From Marinobacterium aestuarii (lineage in GTDB: Bacteria; Pseudomonadota; Gammaproteobacteria; Pseudomonadales; Balneatricaceae): a stretch of 64,000 nucleotides of DNA. The stretch's first letter is position 1. The number at the start of each line of letters is the position of its first letter. The stretch is from contig NZ_CP015839.1 of NCBI RefSeq assembly GCF_001651805.1, positions 1,302,001-1,366,000 of the forward strand. Direction: 5' to 3'. Shown here piece after piece: positions 1 through 9,296 of this stretch. The notes below the pieces were generated by a model. It did not search any database. It was given only the letters and a program-made list of their open reading frames with translations, and was not told the origin of the DNA. Made by a program: the position numbers and the translations under genes.

Positions 1-1137
1 GCGCGTCTGACCACTCATCTGTCCATTCCGTCCCGTTATCTGGTGTATATGCCGGGCAACGAACACATAGGCGTGTCCCAGCGCATTGAGGACAATGACG
101 AACGCGACCGCCTGCGCAGCCTGATCGACTCGCTGGCCGAAGAGGCGGGTGAAGAAAGCCGTGGCGGCTTCATTTTGCGCACCGTGGCGGAAGGTGCCAA
201 CGAAACCGAGCTGCGCGCCGACCTGCTGTTCCTGTACCGCCTGTGGGGCGCCATACAGGACAAGATCAAGGGCGCCGGCCTGCCGGAGATCGTTTACGAA
301 GACCTGCCGCTGAATATGCGTGCGCTGCGGGACATGGCCCATGCCGGTGTCGAGCGCATTCGTATTGATTCGCGTGAGACCTACCAGAAGGCGCAGGAGT
401 TCGTGCAGGCGCTGGTGCCGGAAATTCAGCACAAGCTGGAGTACTACCCCGGTGAGCGCCCGATATTCGATCTGTTCAATGTGGAAGAGGAAATCAAGCG
501 CGGCCTGGGACGCAAGGTCGAGCTGAAATCCGGTGGTTATCTGATCTTTGATCAGACCGAAGCCATGACCACGGTGGATATCAACACTGGCGGCTTTGTC
601 GGTCACCGTAATCTGGAAGAAACCATCTTCAAGACTAACCTGGAGGCGGCCACCGCCATCGGGCGTCAGCTGCGCTTGCGCAATCTGGGCGGCATTATCA
701 TTATCGATTTTATCGATATGGAAGATTCCGACCATCAGCGTCAGGTGCTGCGCACGCTGGAACGGGTGCTGGAAAAAGACCACGCCAAGTGCAAGGTCAC
801 CGGTGTCTCTGAGCTCGGCCTGGTGGAAATGACCCGCAAGCGTACGCGGGAAAGCCTCGAACAGGTGCTGTGCGATGCCTGTTCCCAGTGTCAGGGACGC
901 GGCATGATCAAGACGGCGGAAACCGTCTGCTATGATATTTTCCGTGAAATCCTGCGCCAGCACCGCGCCTACGATACCGATTCCTATCTGGTGCTCGGGG
1001 CCCAGTCGGTGGTGGATTATCTGCTGGATGATGCATCCGAACATCTGGCGGAGCTGGAAGCTTTTATCGGTAAAACCATTCGTTTTCAGGTCGAGACGCT
1101 CTACAGTCCAGAGCAGTTCGACGTCGTGCTGCGCTAA
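1..1137 (+). CDS. rng: Ribonuclease G, 3' part (5' end outside window)
   Basis: Endoribonuclease of the RNase E/G family, acting in 16S rRNA 5' maturation and mRNA decay. The reading frame is open from base 1, so the N-terminal S1 region lies upstream of the window; about 378 residues are visible against roughly 490 for the family. Visible hallmarks are the catalytic aspartates in TTVDINTGGFVG (about base 575) and IIIIDFIDMED (about base 705) and the Zn-link cysteines CSQC followed by QGRG (about base 880). There is no long C-terminal scaffold, which separates it from RNase E. yhdP follows after 12 bases, the usual rng-yhdP order in gammaproteobacteria. The internal ATG at 43 is not the start, because clear RNase G sequence precedes it. 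Confidence 0.96.
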   Translation, partial: ARLTTHLSIPSRYLVYMPGNEHIGVSQRIEDNDERDRLRSLIDSLAEEAGEESRGGFILRTVAEGANETELRADLLFLYRLWGAIQDKIKGAGLPEIVYEDLPLNMRALRDMAHAGVERIRIDSRETYQKAQEFVQALVPEIQHKLEYYPGERPIFDLFNVEEEIKRGLGRKVELKSGGYLIFDQTEAMTTVDINTGGFVGHRNLEETIFKTNLEAATAIGRQLRLRNLGGIIIIDFIDMEDSDHQRQVLRTLERVLEKDHAKCKVTGVSELGLVEMTRKRTRESLEQVLCDACSQCQGRGMIKTAETVCYDIFREILRQHRAYDTDSYLVLGAQSVVDYLLDDASEHLAELEAFIGKTIRFQVETLYSPEQFDVVLR

Positions 1138-1149
1138 GCGGAGCGCGGC

Positions 1150-4100
1150 GTGAACCTCAGGCTGGGGTCTGTGCTGGGTGGGCTGGGCTGGTTCTGTGCC
1201 GGCCTGCTGTTGCTGATTGCCTTGCTGGTAACGCTGTTGCGCCAGTTTCTGCCGGCGGTCAGTGAGTATCGCGAGGAACTGACGGCGCTGCTCAGTGAGC
1301 AGCTTGGCGTACCGCTGGATATCGAACGCATCGATGCACACTGGAGCGGCCGCTGGCCACAGCTGTCGGTGAGCGGCGTGCGCTTTTTTGCCGATACAGC
1401 TGCCAAGACCGATGCCGGGCCCGAAGTGCGTGCCCGGTTTGACCACCTCAGTGTTGAGCTTGATCTTCCTGCCTCTATTGCCAACCTGATTCCAGTCTTT
1501 CGCCAGGCGCAGCTGAGCGGCCTGCAGCTGACCTGGAGCGAGCGTGACGGCCGCTGGTTGCATAGCCCTGGCGAGAGTGACGGCGGCACTGGTCTCAAGG
1601 CCGAGGCCTTGAGTCGAATGCTGGGTCTGGCCATGATTCAGCCCAGTGTCACCCTTACCGATGTACAGCTCACCCTATTGCCAGAAGCAGGAGACCCCCG
1701 TGTGCTGCGGGCCCCCGAGCTGCTGTTGCAGAACAGCAATCGGGAGCACCAGCTGGGGGGCTCTCTGGTCCTGCCGGCAGCCGGCGACAAGGGGGCTGTG
1801 CGTTTTGCCATCGAAACCCGCGACACCGGCGATAACCTGCTGCACGCGCCCTATGACTTTTACCTGTCGCTGGATGAGCTGGGCCCGGATCTGCTGAATC
1901 TGGAGCTGTTGCCGTTTCAAATCGACAGTCTGCGGGCCAGTACCGAGTTTTGGGGCCGTTTCTCCGGGGGGCAGCTGGAACGTTTGCAGGGGGCTGTTGC
2001 GGTGGCGGAGTTCTCCGCTGCATCCCCCGATCTGCCGGATATCAGTGAAGCCCGTACTGATTTTGCGCTCCTGCGCAGCGGTGATCGTTATCAGCTGCAG
2101 CTCAACGCGCTGGCGCTGACCAGTGCCGGCGCCGGACTTGCGGTGCCGCAGCTACTGCTGGAGGCGCTCTGGCAGGACGGACAGCTCAAGCCCGGCCAGA
2201 TTGCCGGCTCCGGCATTGATCTGGCGCCGCTGGCGCACTGGCTGCAGCAGCAGCCCTTTCTGCCCCAGGGCCTGAAGGAAGCCTTGCTACCACTGGCGCC
2301 AACCGGTGTGCTGACCCGCTTTCGCGCCAACTGGCCTGAGAACGACGACTGGAGTGCGTTCGAACTGCAGGCCGATCTGGATCGTCTGTCGAGCGAAGCG
2401 GCCTGGGGGGCACCCCGTGTCAGCGGTGTCAGCGGTCGGCTGGATGCGAACCTGAGCGGCGGCCGTATTCATCTGGCCACGACTGACTTTGAACTGTTTT
2501 TTCCCGATCTCTACGACCGTGGCTGGGCCTACGACAAGGCCGACGGCATAGTGCGCTGGTCGCTGGAGCCGGATGCTGTGGTGATTGGCAGCGAACTGCT
2601 GCACCTGACCAATGCCTCGGTGTCGGCGGCGGGGCGATTCAGCATGCGTCTGCCCTATGTGCATGAGGAACAGACCGAACTGACCCTCATGATCGGCATG
2701 ACCGACAGCGATGCCCTGCAAACGGCCAACTATGTGCCGCCGGGTGCGGTCGGACGTGGTCTGTATGACTGGCTGGCCGGCGCCATTCAGGGTGGCAGGG
2801 TGCAGCAGGGCGGGTTTTTGCTGCATGGCGGAACCCGGGGGCTGGACGATGGCGTGGGGCCCACGGTGCAGATGTTCTTCGATGTGGAACAGGCCGACAT
2901 GGCTTATCAGCCCGGCTGGCCGGCGGTAAAGGACGGCAAGGTTTTTGTCATGCTGCGTGACCGGGCGTTGCTGGTTGAAGTGGAGCGGGGGCAGCTGATG
3001 GACTCCCGGGTTGAGCATGCCCGCGTTTATCTGCAGGGGCCGGGTGCGCCCCTGCAGATCGACGGGCAGCTTGGCGGGGATGCCGCCGATATTCATCGCC
3101 TGCTGATGGAGTCGCCCTTGCGGCCGCTGGTGGGGGATGCGCTGGCACAGTGGAAGCTCAGCGGCCCTGCCGAGACGGCGCTGCGGCTGAGTATTCCGCT
3201 TGATGGCAAGCCGCTGCCCAGTGTCGGGGTGGCGACACGTCTGGCCAATGGCACCCTGGCATCCGAATCGCTGCGCCTGACATTTTCCGACCTGCACGGC
3301 GATCTGCACTACAGCACGGCGAAGGGTCTGCGCAGCGATCGGCTCGATGGCAATATGCTCGGCCAGCCGGTGCGGGCCCAGATCAGCACGCCCGGCACCG
3401 AGCCCTGGCGTACCCGTGTCAGCCTGGCCGGAGAGCTGCCCATGGCGCAGCTGGCGCAGTGGTCCGAGCTGGATATTCTGCAGGATCTTAGCGGCAAGGC
3501 GGCCTATAACGCCCGCCTTGAATTGTGCAGCGGTGCTGACGACTGCAATCGGCTGGTGATTAGCAGTGATCTTGCCGGTGTTGCGGTGCCCTGGCCCGGG
3601 TTTCTCGGCAAGCAGGGGGCAGAGTCGCGTGCGCTGACTGTAGTGCTGGGGCTGGATGAGGGCTCGGTGCGGCTGAACTACGACGAGCGTCTGCGGGCTG
3701 TCTTTGGTGTGGCGCCGCCATTGCTCGGCCGTGGTCGGGTGACGTTTGGCGGCGCAAGGCCCGAGCTGCCGCTGTCGGCCGGGCTCTGGGTGGATGGGCG
3801 CATCGAGTCCCTGAGTACCAATCAGCTGGAGGCTTTCCTGCAGTCGCAGGGGTGGCTGGATGGTCTGGCTGGCGAGGCTGCGAGTGCGGGCGCAGCGGGT
3901 GTCGTCGATGAGCTTCTGGCGCTGCGGGCGGTGGATGTGCAGGTCGGGCAGCTGGATGTGCGCGGCATGCCATTTACCCAGGCCAGCGTACATCTGGGGA
4001 CGGCACCCTGGCAACTTTTTGTACAGAGTGCGCAAATGGATGCCACCCTGGACTGGCCGGTGCAGCCAGGGCAGCCTTACCGGCTGCAGATCAAGGCGCT

Positions 4101-5010
4101 GAATCTGCCTGAGCCTGAGCCCCGGCCTGAGTCAGCCCGGCAGTCGGCGGAATCAAACGCGGGGCCTGCCCTTGAGCCCATTGATCTCAGTGGTATACCG
4201 GCGGTGGATGTTAGCATCAGCAGTTTGAGTCTGGGGGCCCGAAACCTCGGGCGCTGGCAGTTTGCGCTGCGCCCGCAAAGCGGACGTCTGGCGATCGAGG
4301 CGATTGAGGGGCATATCGGCGGGCTGGATGTTCGCGGCGAGGGCAGCTGGCGCGAGCAGCCGGCCATTAGCACGGAGCTGACCCTCAAGCTGCAGGGGGG
4401 TGATATAGGTGCCCTGCTCGAAGTCTGGGGCAGTGGGCGAGTGCTCACGTCCGACGCGAGCGATGCCTATTTGCAGCTGGGTTGGTTGAGCCGGCCCTGG
4501 GATATATCGCTGGTCCAGGCGCAGGGCGAGCTGGCCTTCAGGCTCGAGGACGGGCGCATCATCGAAAGCGGTGGTGCCAGTAATATACTGCGCATTTTCG
4601 GTATTCTGAATCTCAACAGCCTGGCGCGGCGCTTCAAGCTGGATTTTTCCGACCTGCTGAGAAGCGGTCTGGCCTACGACAGTCTGGCAGGCCGCTATCG
4701 CTTTGAGCGCGGCCTGGCCCGCACACTTGAGCCGCTGCGCCTGCAGGGTCCCTCCGCCGACATGACCATGACCGGCAGCCTGAATCTGCTGAACGAAACC
4801 GTGGAGCAGGAAATGGAAGTGACCCTGCCGCTGACCAGCAACATACCGCTGGCGGCAGTGTTGCTGGGGGCGCCCCAGGTGGCCGGCGCCATGTTTCTGA
4901 TCGACAAGCTGATTGGCGACAAGCTGGAAAAGGTGACCTCGATTCGCTATCGCGTGTCCGGTGACTGGAATGATCCCGAGGTGTCGGTCATGCGTTCGGC
5001 CTCGCCCTAG
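1150..5010 (+). CDS. yhdP: YhdP family AsmA-like inner-membrane protein
   Basis: Very large (1286 aa) AsmA/TamB-like protein, close to the length of E. coli YhdP. In the family such proteins are anchored in the inner membrane and form a long hydrophobic groove across the periplasm that carries phospholipids to the outer membrane. One transmembrane segment lies at about residues 10-32; the rest is beta-rich periplasmic sequence with no further membrane segments (DUF3971 and AsmA_2-like C-terminal regions). It begins with GTG 12 bases after rng and probably shares its transcript. The role in phospholipid transport fits the mla and lpt operons in the same window, but that functional link is inferred from the family, not from this sequence. 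Confidence 0.93.
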   Translation: MNLRLGSVLGGLGWFCAGLLLLIALLVTLLRQFLPAVSEYREELTALLSEQLGVPLDIERIDAHWSGRWPQLSVSGVRFFADTAAKTDAGPEVRARFDHLSVELDLPASIANLIPVFRQAQLSGLQLTWSERDGRWLHSPGESDGGTGLKAEALSRMLGLAMIQPSVTLTDVQLTLLPEAGDPRVLRAPELLLQNSNREHQLGGSLVLPAAGDKGAVRFAIETRDTGDNLLHAPYDFYLSLDELGPDLLNLELLPFQIDSLRASTEFWGRFSGGQLERLQGAVAVAEFSAASPDLPDISEARTDFALLRSGDRYQLQLNALALTSAGAGLAVPQLLLEALWQDGQLKPGQIAGSGIDLAPLAHWLQQQPFLPQGLKEALLPLAPTGVLTRFRANWPENDDWSAFELQADLDRLSSEAAWGAPRVSGVSGRLDANLSGGRIHLATTDFELFFPDLYDRGWAYDKADGIVRWSLEPDAVVIGSELLHLTNASVSAAGRFSMRLPYVHEEQTELTLMIGMTDSDALQTANYVPPGAVGRGLYDWLAGAIQGGRVQQGGFLLHGGTRGLDDGVGPTVQMFFDVEQADMAYQPGWPAVKDGKVFVMLRDRALLVEVERGQLMDSRVEHARVYLQGPGAPLQIDGQLGGDAADIHRLLMESPLRPLVGDALAQWKLSGPAETALRLSIPLDGKPLPSVGVATRLANGTLASESLRLTFSDLHGDLHYSTAKGLRSDRLDGNMLGQPVRAQISTPGTEPWRTRVSLAGELPMAQLAQWSELDILQDLSGKAAYNARLELCSGADDCNRLVISSDLAGVAVPWPGFLGKQGAESRALTVVLGLDEGSVRLNYDERLRAVFGVAPPLLGRGRVTFGGARPELPLSAGLWVDGRIESLSTNQLEAFLQSQGWLDGLAGEAASAGAAGVVDELLALRAVDVQVGQLDVRGMPFTQASVHLGTAPWQLFVQSAQMDATLDWPVQPGQPYRLQIKALNLPEPEPRPESARQSAESNAGPALEPIDLSGIPAVDVSISSLSLGARNLGRWQFALRPQSGRLAIEAIEGHIGGLDVRGEGSWREQPAISTELTLKLQGGDIGALLEVWGSGRVLTSDASDAYLQLGWLSRPWDISLVQAQGELAFRLEDGRIIESGGASNILRIFGILNLNSLARRFKLDFSDLLRSGLAYDSLAGRYRFERGLARTLEPLRLQGPSADMTMTGSLNLLNETVEQEMEVTLPLTSNIPLAAVLLGAPQVAGAMFLIDKLIGDKLEKVTSIRYRVSGDWNDPEVSVMRSASP

Positions 5011-5077
5011 ACGTTGAACCTTTGTACCTGTCGCTCGGCAGGCCCGCGGTAACTCAAGTTTCAAACTGGAGGTGAAG

Positions 5078-5905
5078 ATGTCGCGCTGTGCAGTAATACA
5101 GATGGTGTCGGGGCCCGACTTTGAGGTCAATCTCGGCACCGCCGAGCGACTGGTACGCGCCGCCGCCGCTGAGGGCGCGCGTCTGGTGCTGCTGCCGGAG
5201 AATTTCGCCCTGTTCGATTCATCCGGCTTGCGAGCCCTGGCCTGTGCCCAGGGCCTGGGCGAGTTGCAACAACGCCTCGGCGCCCTGGCCAAGAGCGCCG
5301 GTATCTGGCTGGTGGCGGGTTCCGTGCCGCTCATGCTGCGAGATGATGGTGCTGAGGTGGCCGATGGGCGGGTGCGTTCAGCCAGCCTTGTATTTGATGA
5401 TCAGGGGCGGCAGCGGGCGCGTTACGACAAGCGGCATCTGTTTGATGTAGAAGTGGCGGATGCGCAACAGAGTTATCGCGAATCCGTCTATATCGAGCCT
5501 GGCAGCGAGATAGTGCTGGTCGACACACCCTGCGGGCGCCTGGGGCTGAGTATCTGTTACGACCTGCGCTTTGCCGATCATTACCAGCGCCTGCGCGATG
5601 CCGGCGCCGAGTTGATCAGCGTGCCCTCGGCCTTTACTGCGGTCACGGGTGCTGCGCACTGGGAGTTGCTGTTGCGGGCCCGGGCGGTGGAATTCCAGTG
5701 TTATGTGCTGGGAGCCAACCAGGGTGGCCAGCATGGCAAGGGGCGTGAAACCTGGGGGCATTCCATGATTGTCGGCCCCTGGGGCGAGGTGAGCGCCAGT
5801 CTGGCCCTGGGCGAGGGCTGGTGCAGTGCCGAGATCGATCTGGATGAACTGCGGCGTCTGCGTCAGCGCATGCCGGTGAGCGCGCATAGGCGAATAACGC
5901 TGTAA
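5078..5905 (+). CDS. Carbon-nitrogen hydrolase (nitrilase/omega-amidase family)
   Basis: Cytosolic C-N hydrolase of 275 aa, the normal size for the Nit/NIT2-like branch. The Glu-Lys-Cys triad is complete: E41 in LLPENFALF, K118 in RYDKRHLF and C160 in LSICYDLRF. Family members hydrolyse deaminated glutathione or omega-amides; which substrate applies here cannot be read from the sequence. The ATG at 5078 is preferred over the in-frame GTG at 5072, because GGAGG at 5068-5072 sits five bases before the ATG. It follows yhdP by 67 bases on the same strand, as in Pseudomonas, but the tldD gene usually next to it is absent. Confidence 0.93.
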   Translation: MSRCAVIQMVSGPDFEVNLGTAERLVRAAAAEGARLVLLPENFALFDSSGLRALACAQGLGELQQRLGALAKSAGIWLVAGSVPLMLRDDGAEVADGRVRSASLVFDDQGRQRARYDKRHLFDVEVADAQQSYRESVYIEPGSEIVLVDTPCGRLGLSICYDLRFADHYQRLRDAGAELISVPSAFTAVTGAAHWELLLRARAVEFQCYVLGANQGGQHGKGRETWGHSMIVGPWGEVSASLALGEGWCSAEIDLDELRRLRQRMPVSAHRRITL

Positions 5906-5923
5906 ACGTTTGAGTACCACAAC

Positions 5924-5962
5924 AAAAAGCCGGAGCTGCACAGTGCAACTCCGGCTTTTTTT
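5924..5962. terminator. Bidirectional intrinsic terminator
   Basis: Stem GCCGGAG (5929-5935) pairs with CTCCGGC (5949-5955), extended inside by TGCA/TGCA, with an A-run before and a T-run after. It lies between the convergent nitrilase and yjgA genes and can serve both strands. Confidence 0.9.
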
Positions 5963-5992
5963 GTCTGCGCTCCTGGCGAAGCCTGGTCCGGA

Positions 5993-6526
5993 TCAGTTGG
6001 GCACTTCAGCCAGCTCGCGCAGGTACTTGAACAGCTTGCGTGAGCTGGCCGGTGGTTTCTGCTGCAGCGCCTCGCGCTGTGCGTTGCGTATCAGCTGGCG
6101 CAGATGCTGAATATCGGCATGGGGAAAGGCCGCCACATAGTCGGTCAGGTCGTCGGGCGTGCCGTTGATCAGGCGATCGCGCCAGCGCTCCAGGCGATGG
6201 AAGTGGGCGTCGTGGGCCTGCTTGCCCGCCTCGAAACTGTCCATTGTCTGGCTGATGCCATCGGTATCAGCCAGGCGCATCAGGCGGCCAATGTATTGCA
6301 GCTGGCGTCGAATGGCCTCGCCCTTTTTCAGCCGACGGCATTCTTCTACAGCGCCGCGCAGGGTCTCATCCATCGGGACTTTGGCCAGCTGATCCTTGTT
6401 TAGTGCGACCAGTTTTTTGCCCAGGTCCTGCAGCGCATGCATGTCGCGTTTGGCCTGGCTTTTACTGATCAGCTCTGCGTCTTGGTCGGCGGGGTCTAGC
6501 TGTTCAAAATCTTCTTCGTTAGTCAT
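5993..6526 (-). CDS. darP: Ribosome biogenesis factor DarP (YjgA, DUF615)
   Basis: Small helical protein of 177 aa matching the YjgA/DarP family: acidic N-terminus, the LRRLM-type central helices (QLQYIGRLMRLAD) and the conserved HFHRLERWRDRLI segment. In E. coli the protein binds the late 50S particle and assists assembly of the peptidyl-transferase centre. In most gammaproteobacteria it sits between tldD and pmbA; here neither neighbour is present, and mgtE lies 11 bases upstream on the same strand instead. The start ATG is at 6526. Confidence 0.93.
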   Translation of the reverse strand: MTNEEDFEQLDPADQDAELISKSQAKRDMHALQDLGKKLVALNKDQLAKVPMDETLRGAVEECRRLKKGEAIRRQLQYIGRLMRLADTDGISQTMDSFEAGKQAHDAHFHRLERWRDRLINGTPDDLTDYVAAFPHADIQHLRQLIRNAQREALQQKPPASSRKLFKYLRELAEVPN

Positions 6527-6537
6527 AGGTCGGTTCT

Positions 6538-7887
6538 TTAACTGTAAAAGTAGGTAGCCAGTCCGAGGAAGGCGAAGAAGCCTACAACATCGGTAATGGT
6601 GGTGAGCAGAACGCTGCCGGCCAGGGCCGGGTCTATGCCGGCGGCCTTGAGGCCGATGGGCAGCAGAGTGCCGGCCAGAGCGCCGGCAATCAGGTTAATC
6701 ACGATGGCGGCGGCGATAATGCCACCGATATAGATATCCTGAAACCAGATAATGGCGACGGCGGCGACCACCGAAGCCCAGAGCAGGCCATTGAGGGCGC
6801 CTGCAACCAGTTCGCGATTCAGCAGCCAGCCGATGTTGCTGCGCTCCACGTGCCCCAGCGCCTGGCCGCGAATCACCAGCGTCAGTGTCTGGCTGCCGGC
6901 GATACCGCCCATGGAGGCGACAATCGGCATTAGCACGGCCAGGGCCACGACTTTCTCGATGGTGTCTTCAAACACGCCGATTACCGCCGAGGCGATGAAG
7001 GCGGTGAGCAGGTTGATACCCAGCCAGATAGCGCGGTTGCGGGTCGTTCGCATCAGCGGTGCAAAGGTGTCGGCGTCTTCCCCCAGACCCGCCATGCTCA
7101 TCAGGGAGTGGTCGGCATCTTCACGGATAACGTCGACCACGTCATCGATGGTAATACGGCCGAGCAGTTTGCCGTCCTCGTCGATGACCGGCGCGGAAAT
7201 CAGGTCGTGCTGCTCGAACAGCTGGGCGACTTCGCTGTCTGTCATCGTGGCTTCGATGGGCTCAATGTCGGTGCTCATGATTTCGCGCACCAGCATGTCG
7301 GGATCCGACACCAGCAGTTTGGTCAGGGGCAGGATGCCAATATAGGCGTCTCTGCGGCTGACCACGAACAGACTGTCGGTCATGTCCGGTATTTCCTTGT
7401 GACGGCGAATATAGCGCAGCGCCGTTTCCACCGTGATATCCGGTCGGATGGTCACGGTGTCGGTGTTCATCAGGCCGCCGGCGGTGTCCTCGTCATAGGA
7501 CAGAACCTGCTCGACCCGGGTGCGGTTCTGGATGTCCATGGTCTGCAGCAGTTCGCGCATGATGCGCTCCGGCAGCTGCTGCAGCAGGTCGGCCATGTCG
7601 TCAATATCCAGGCCTTCGGTGATCTCGAGGACTTCCCGGGTTTCCATGCGGCTCAGAATTTCGGCCTGGACGTCATAGCCCAGGTGCTGCAGCACATCCC
7701 CTTCCAGATCCTTGTTGACCAGGCCCCAGAGCAGCTGGCGCTCCTTGGGCGGGGACTTGTCCAGCAGATGGGCGATCTCCACCGGGCGCAGGCTGTTATT
7801 CAGCGTATAGCGCACCTGACGCAGTTCACCGCTGTCCATGGCGGCGTTCAGTCGTTCAATCGGCGAGAGAGGCTCTTTGCTGCTCAT
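6538..7887 (-). CDS. mgtE: Magnesium transporter MgtE
   Basis: Mg2+ channel/transporter of 449 aa, the standard length. The cytosolic N domain (about 20-135) has the LLQQLPERIMRELLQ-type helical repeats, followed by two CBS domains (about 137-255) and five membrane helices from about 285 to the end. The pore-region signature appears as MPIVASMGGIAGSQ and the C-terminus carries DPALAGSVLLTTITDVVGF, in which the aspartate of the last helix lines the Mg2+ path in studied homologues. Gating by CBS-bound Mg2+ is known for the family. A possible -10 element (TATACT on the minus strand, 7995-8000) lies upstream; no Mg2+ riboswitch is recognisable. Confidence 0.96.
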   Translation of the reverse strand: MSSKEPLSPIERLNAAMDSGELRQVRYTLNNSLRPVEIAHLLDKSPPKERQLLWGLVNKDLEGDVLQHLGYDVQAEILSRMETREVLEITEGLDIDDMADLLQQLPERIMRELLQTMDIQNRTRVEQVLSYDEDTAGGLMNTDTVTIRPDITVETALRYIRRHKEIPDMTDSLFVVSRRDAYIGILPLTKLLVSDPDMLVREIMSTDIEPIEATMTDSEVAQLFEQHDLISAPVIDEDGKLLGRITIDDVVDVIREDADHSLMSMAGLGEDADTFAPLMRTTRNRAIWLGINLLTAFIASAVIGVFEDTIEKVVALAVLMPIVASMGGIAGSQTLTLVIRGQALGHVERSNIGWLLNRELVAGALNGLLWASVVAAVAIIWFQDIYIGGIIAAAIVINLIAGALAGTLLPIGLKAAGIDPALAGSVLLTTITDVVGFFAFLGLATYFYS

Positions 7888-8062
7888 GACATCCTTGCGC
7901 TGCCCAGGGGCTGGTCTGGAAGGGGGAGCTCAAATGGCTTTGCCCCGGGTGCCGTGCTGGGCGGTTCGGGCCTGATGGCCGGGCTGGGAATGACAGTATA
8001 CCGGAATCAGGGGGCGGGTATCAGCGGGGGCGGGCGTCGGGCGGGGTGCAAAAACGGTTTTT

Positions 8063-8332
8063 TTATTCGCCTTCACCAAAATAGTCGTCGATAAGGGCGG
8101 TGACGGCATCAATGGCGGCCTGCTCGTCTTCTCCCTCGGCGCGAATCAGCAGTTCGGTGCCTTTGCTGGCGGCGAGCATCATCACAGACATGATGCTTTT
8201 GCCGTCGACTTCGCGGCCGTCCTTGTTGATGCGGATCTGGCTGGAAAATTTCCCGGTGGTGCTGATGAGCTTGGCGGCAGCACGGGCGTGAAGTCCCAGC
8301 TTATTTATAATAGTGACGTGCTTTTCGATCAT
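8063..8332 (-). CDS. ptsO: Nitrogen-PTS phosphocarrier NPr (HPr family)
   Basis: HPr-like phosphocarrier of 89 aa. The phosphorylated histidine is H15 in GLHARAA, and S46 in GKSIMSVM is the position of the HPr regulatory serine. It lies directly after rapZ on the same strand, so it belongs to the PTS-Ntr branch (PtsP to NPr to EIIA-Ntr) and not to sugar transport. No EI or sugar EII gene is present nearby. It is the last gene of the rpoN-region block. Confidence 0.95.
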   Translation of the reverse strand: MIEKHVTIINKLGLHARAAAKLISTTGKFSSQIRINKDGREVDGKSIMSVMMLAASKGTELLIRAEGEDEQAAIDAVTALIDDYFGEGE

Positions 8333-8374
8333 GCCGGGCCTTGTCCTCGATCAATATATCCGTTTGTCCCGCGG

Positions 8375-9235
8375 TTAATTCAGTTCGCGATGACGAACAT
8401 GCACATTATCCACAGACCGCCGGAAATGACCAGCGAGTTGCTCTGCGATAAAGACCGAGCGGTGTTGCCCGCCGGTACAGCCGATGCCGATGGTGATATA
8501 GCTGCGGTTGTTGCTCTTGAAGCGCGGTAGCCATTTGGCGATGAAGTCCCGGATGTCGCCGGTCATTTCCGCCACTTCCGGGGCCTGTTCGAGAAAGCGG
8601 ATGACGGGATCGTCGAGGCCGGTAAAGCCGCGCAGCTCCGGAATCCAGAAGGGGTTCGGCAGTACCCGCACATCGAAGGTGAAGTCGACATCCAGTGGCA
8701 CACCGTGTTTGAAACCAAAGGATTCGAACTGGACCGAGAGCTGCTGTTCGGTGCGCTGGGATACGCGCAGCTTGATGCTGTCCCGCAGGTCGTACAGCTT
8801 CAAGCGGGTGGTGTCGATGCGCAGGTCAGCCATATTGGCGATGGGTTCGAGCAGTAGCCGCTCGTTTTTTATCGCCTGCTGCAGGCCTGTGTTCTCGCCG
8901 GACAGTGGGTGCTTGCGCCGCGTGGCGCTGTAGCGTTTGAGCAGCGTCGGGTCCGAGGCGTCCAGGTAAAGGACCTCGGTATTGACCTCGGCATAGCGGG
9001 TGCGCATCTTCTTGAGCAACTTGGGGAACTGACGCAGGTTGCTCAACAGGTTGCGGGCATCAATGCTGACCGCCAGTTTCTCCGGCGGCATAGGGTCCTT
9101 CAGCATTTGCTCGATCAGGCTGGGCAGCAGCAGGGCAGGAAGGTTGTCGATACAGTAGAAATCGACATCTTCCAGTGCTTGGAGCGCGGTGCTTTTGCCG
9201 GAGCCGGACAGGCCGCTGATGACCACCAGTTTCAT
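8375..9235 (-). CDS. rapZ: RNase adapter protein RapZ
   Basis: P-loop protein of 286 aa (YhbJ family). Walker A is GLSGSGKST at residues 8-16, Walker B-like sequence FYCIDNLPALL follows at about 27-37, and the C-terminal domain carries the conserved GIGCTGGQHRSVFIAE. In E. coli RapZ binds the small RNA GlmZ, presents it to RNase E and so tunes glucosamine-6-phosphate synthase; the C-terminal domain senses the amino sugar. Position between ptsN and ptsO is the classical one. Whether GlmY/GlmZ RNAs exist in this organism cannot be seen here. Confidence 0.96.
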   Translation of the reverse strand: MKLVVISGLSGSGKSTALQALEDVDFYCIDNLPALLLPSLIEQMLKDPMPPEKLAVSIDARNLLSNLRQFPKLLKKMRTRYAEVNTEVLYLDASDPTLLKRYSATRRKHPLSGENTGLQQAIKNERLLLEPIANMADLRIDTTRLKLYDLRDSIKLRVSQRTEQQLSVQFESFGFKHGVPLDVDFTFDVRVLPNPFWIPELRGFTGLDDPVIRFLEQAPEVAEMTGDIRDFIAKWLPRFKSNNRSYITIGIGCTGGQHRSVFIAEQLAGHFRRSVDNVHVRHRELN

Positions 9236-9296
9236 GCTGGAGCCATCAGGCGGGATGCTGTGGGGGTAAGCAGGGCCTGTGACATGGGATTTGTAC

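Noticed and set aside
2287-4035. Long open frame (582 codons) on the minus strand
   Set aside because: It lies wholly inside yhdP. His/Gln/Arg-rich composition and no domain pattern mark it as a shadow of a GC-rich gene.
7888-8062. Mg2+-sensing leader before mgtE
   Set aside because: The 175-base region shows a possible promoter only; I find no M-box or stable long-stem structure.
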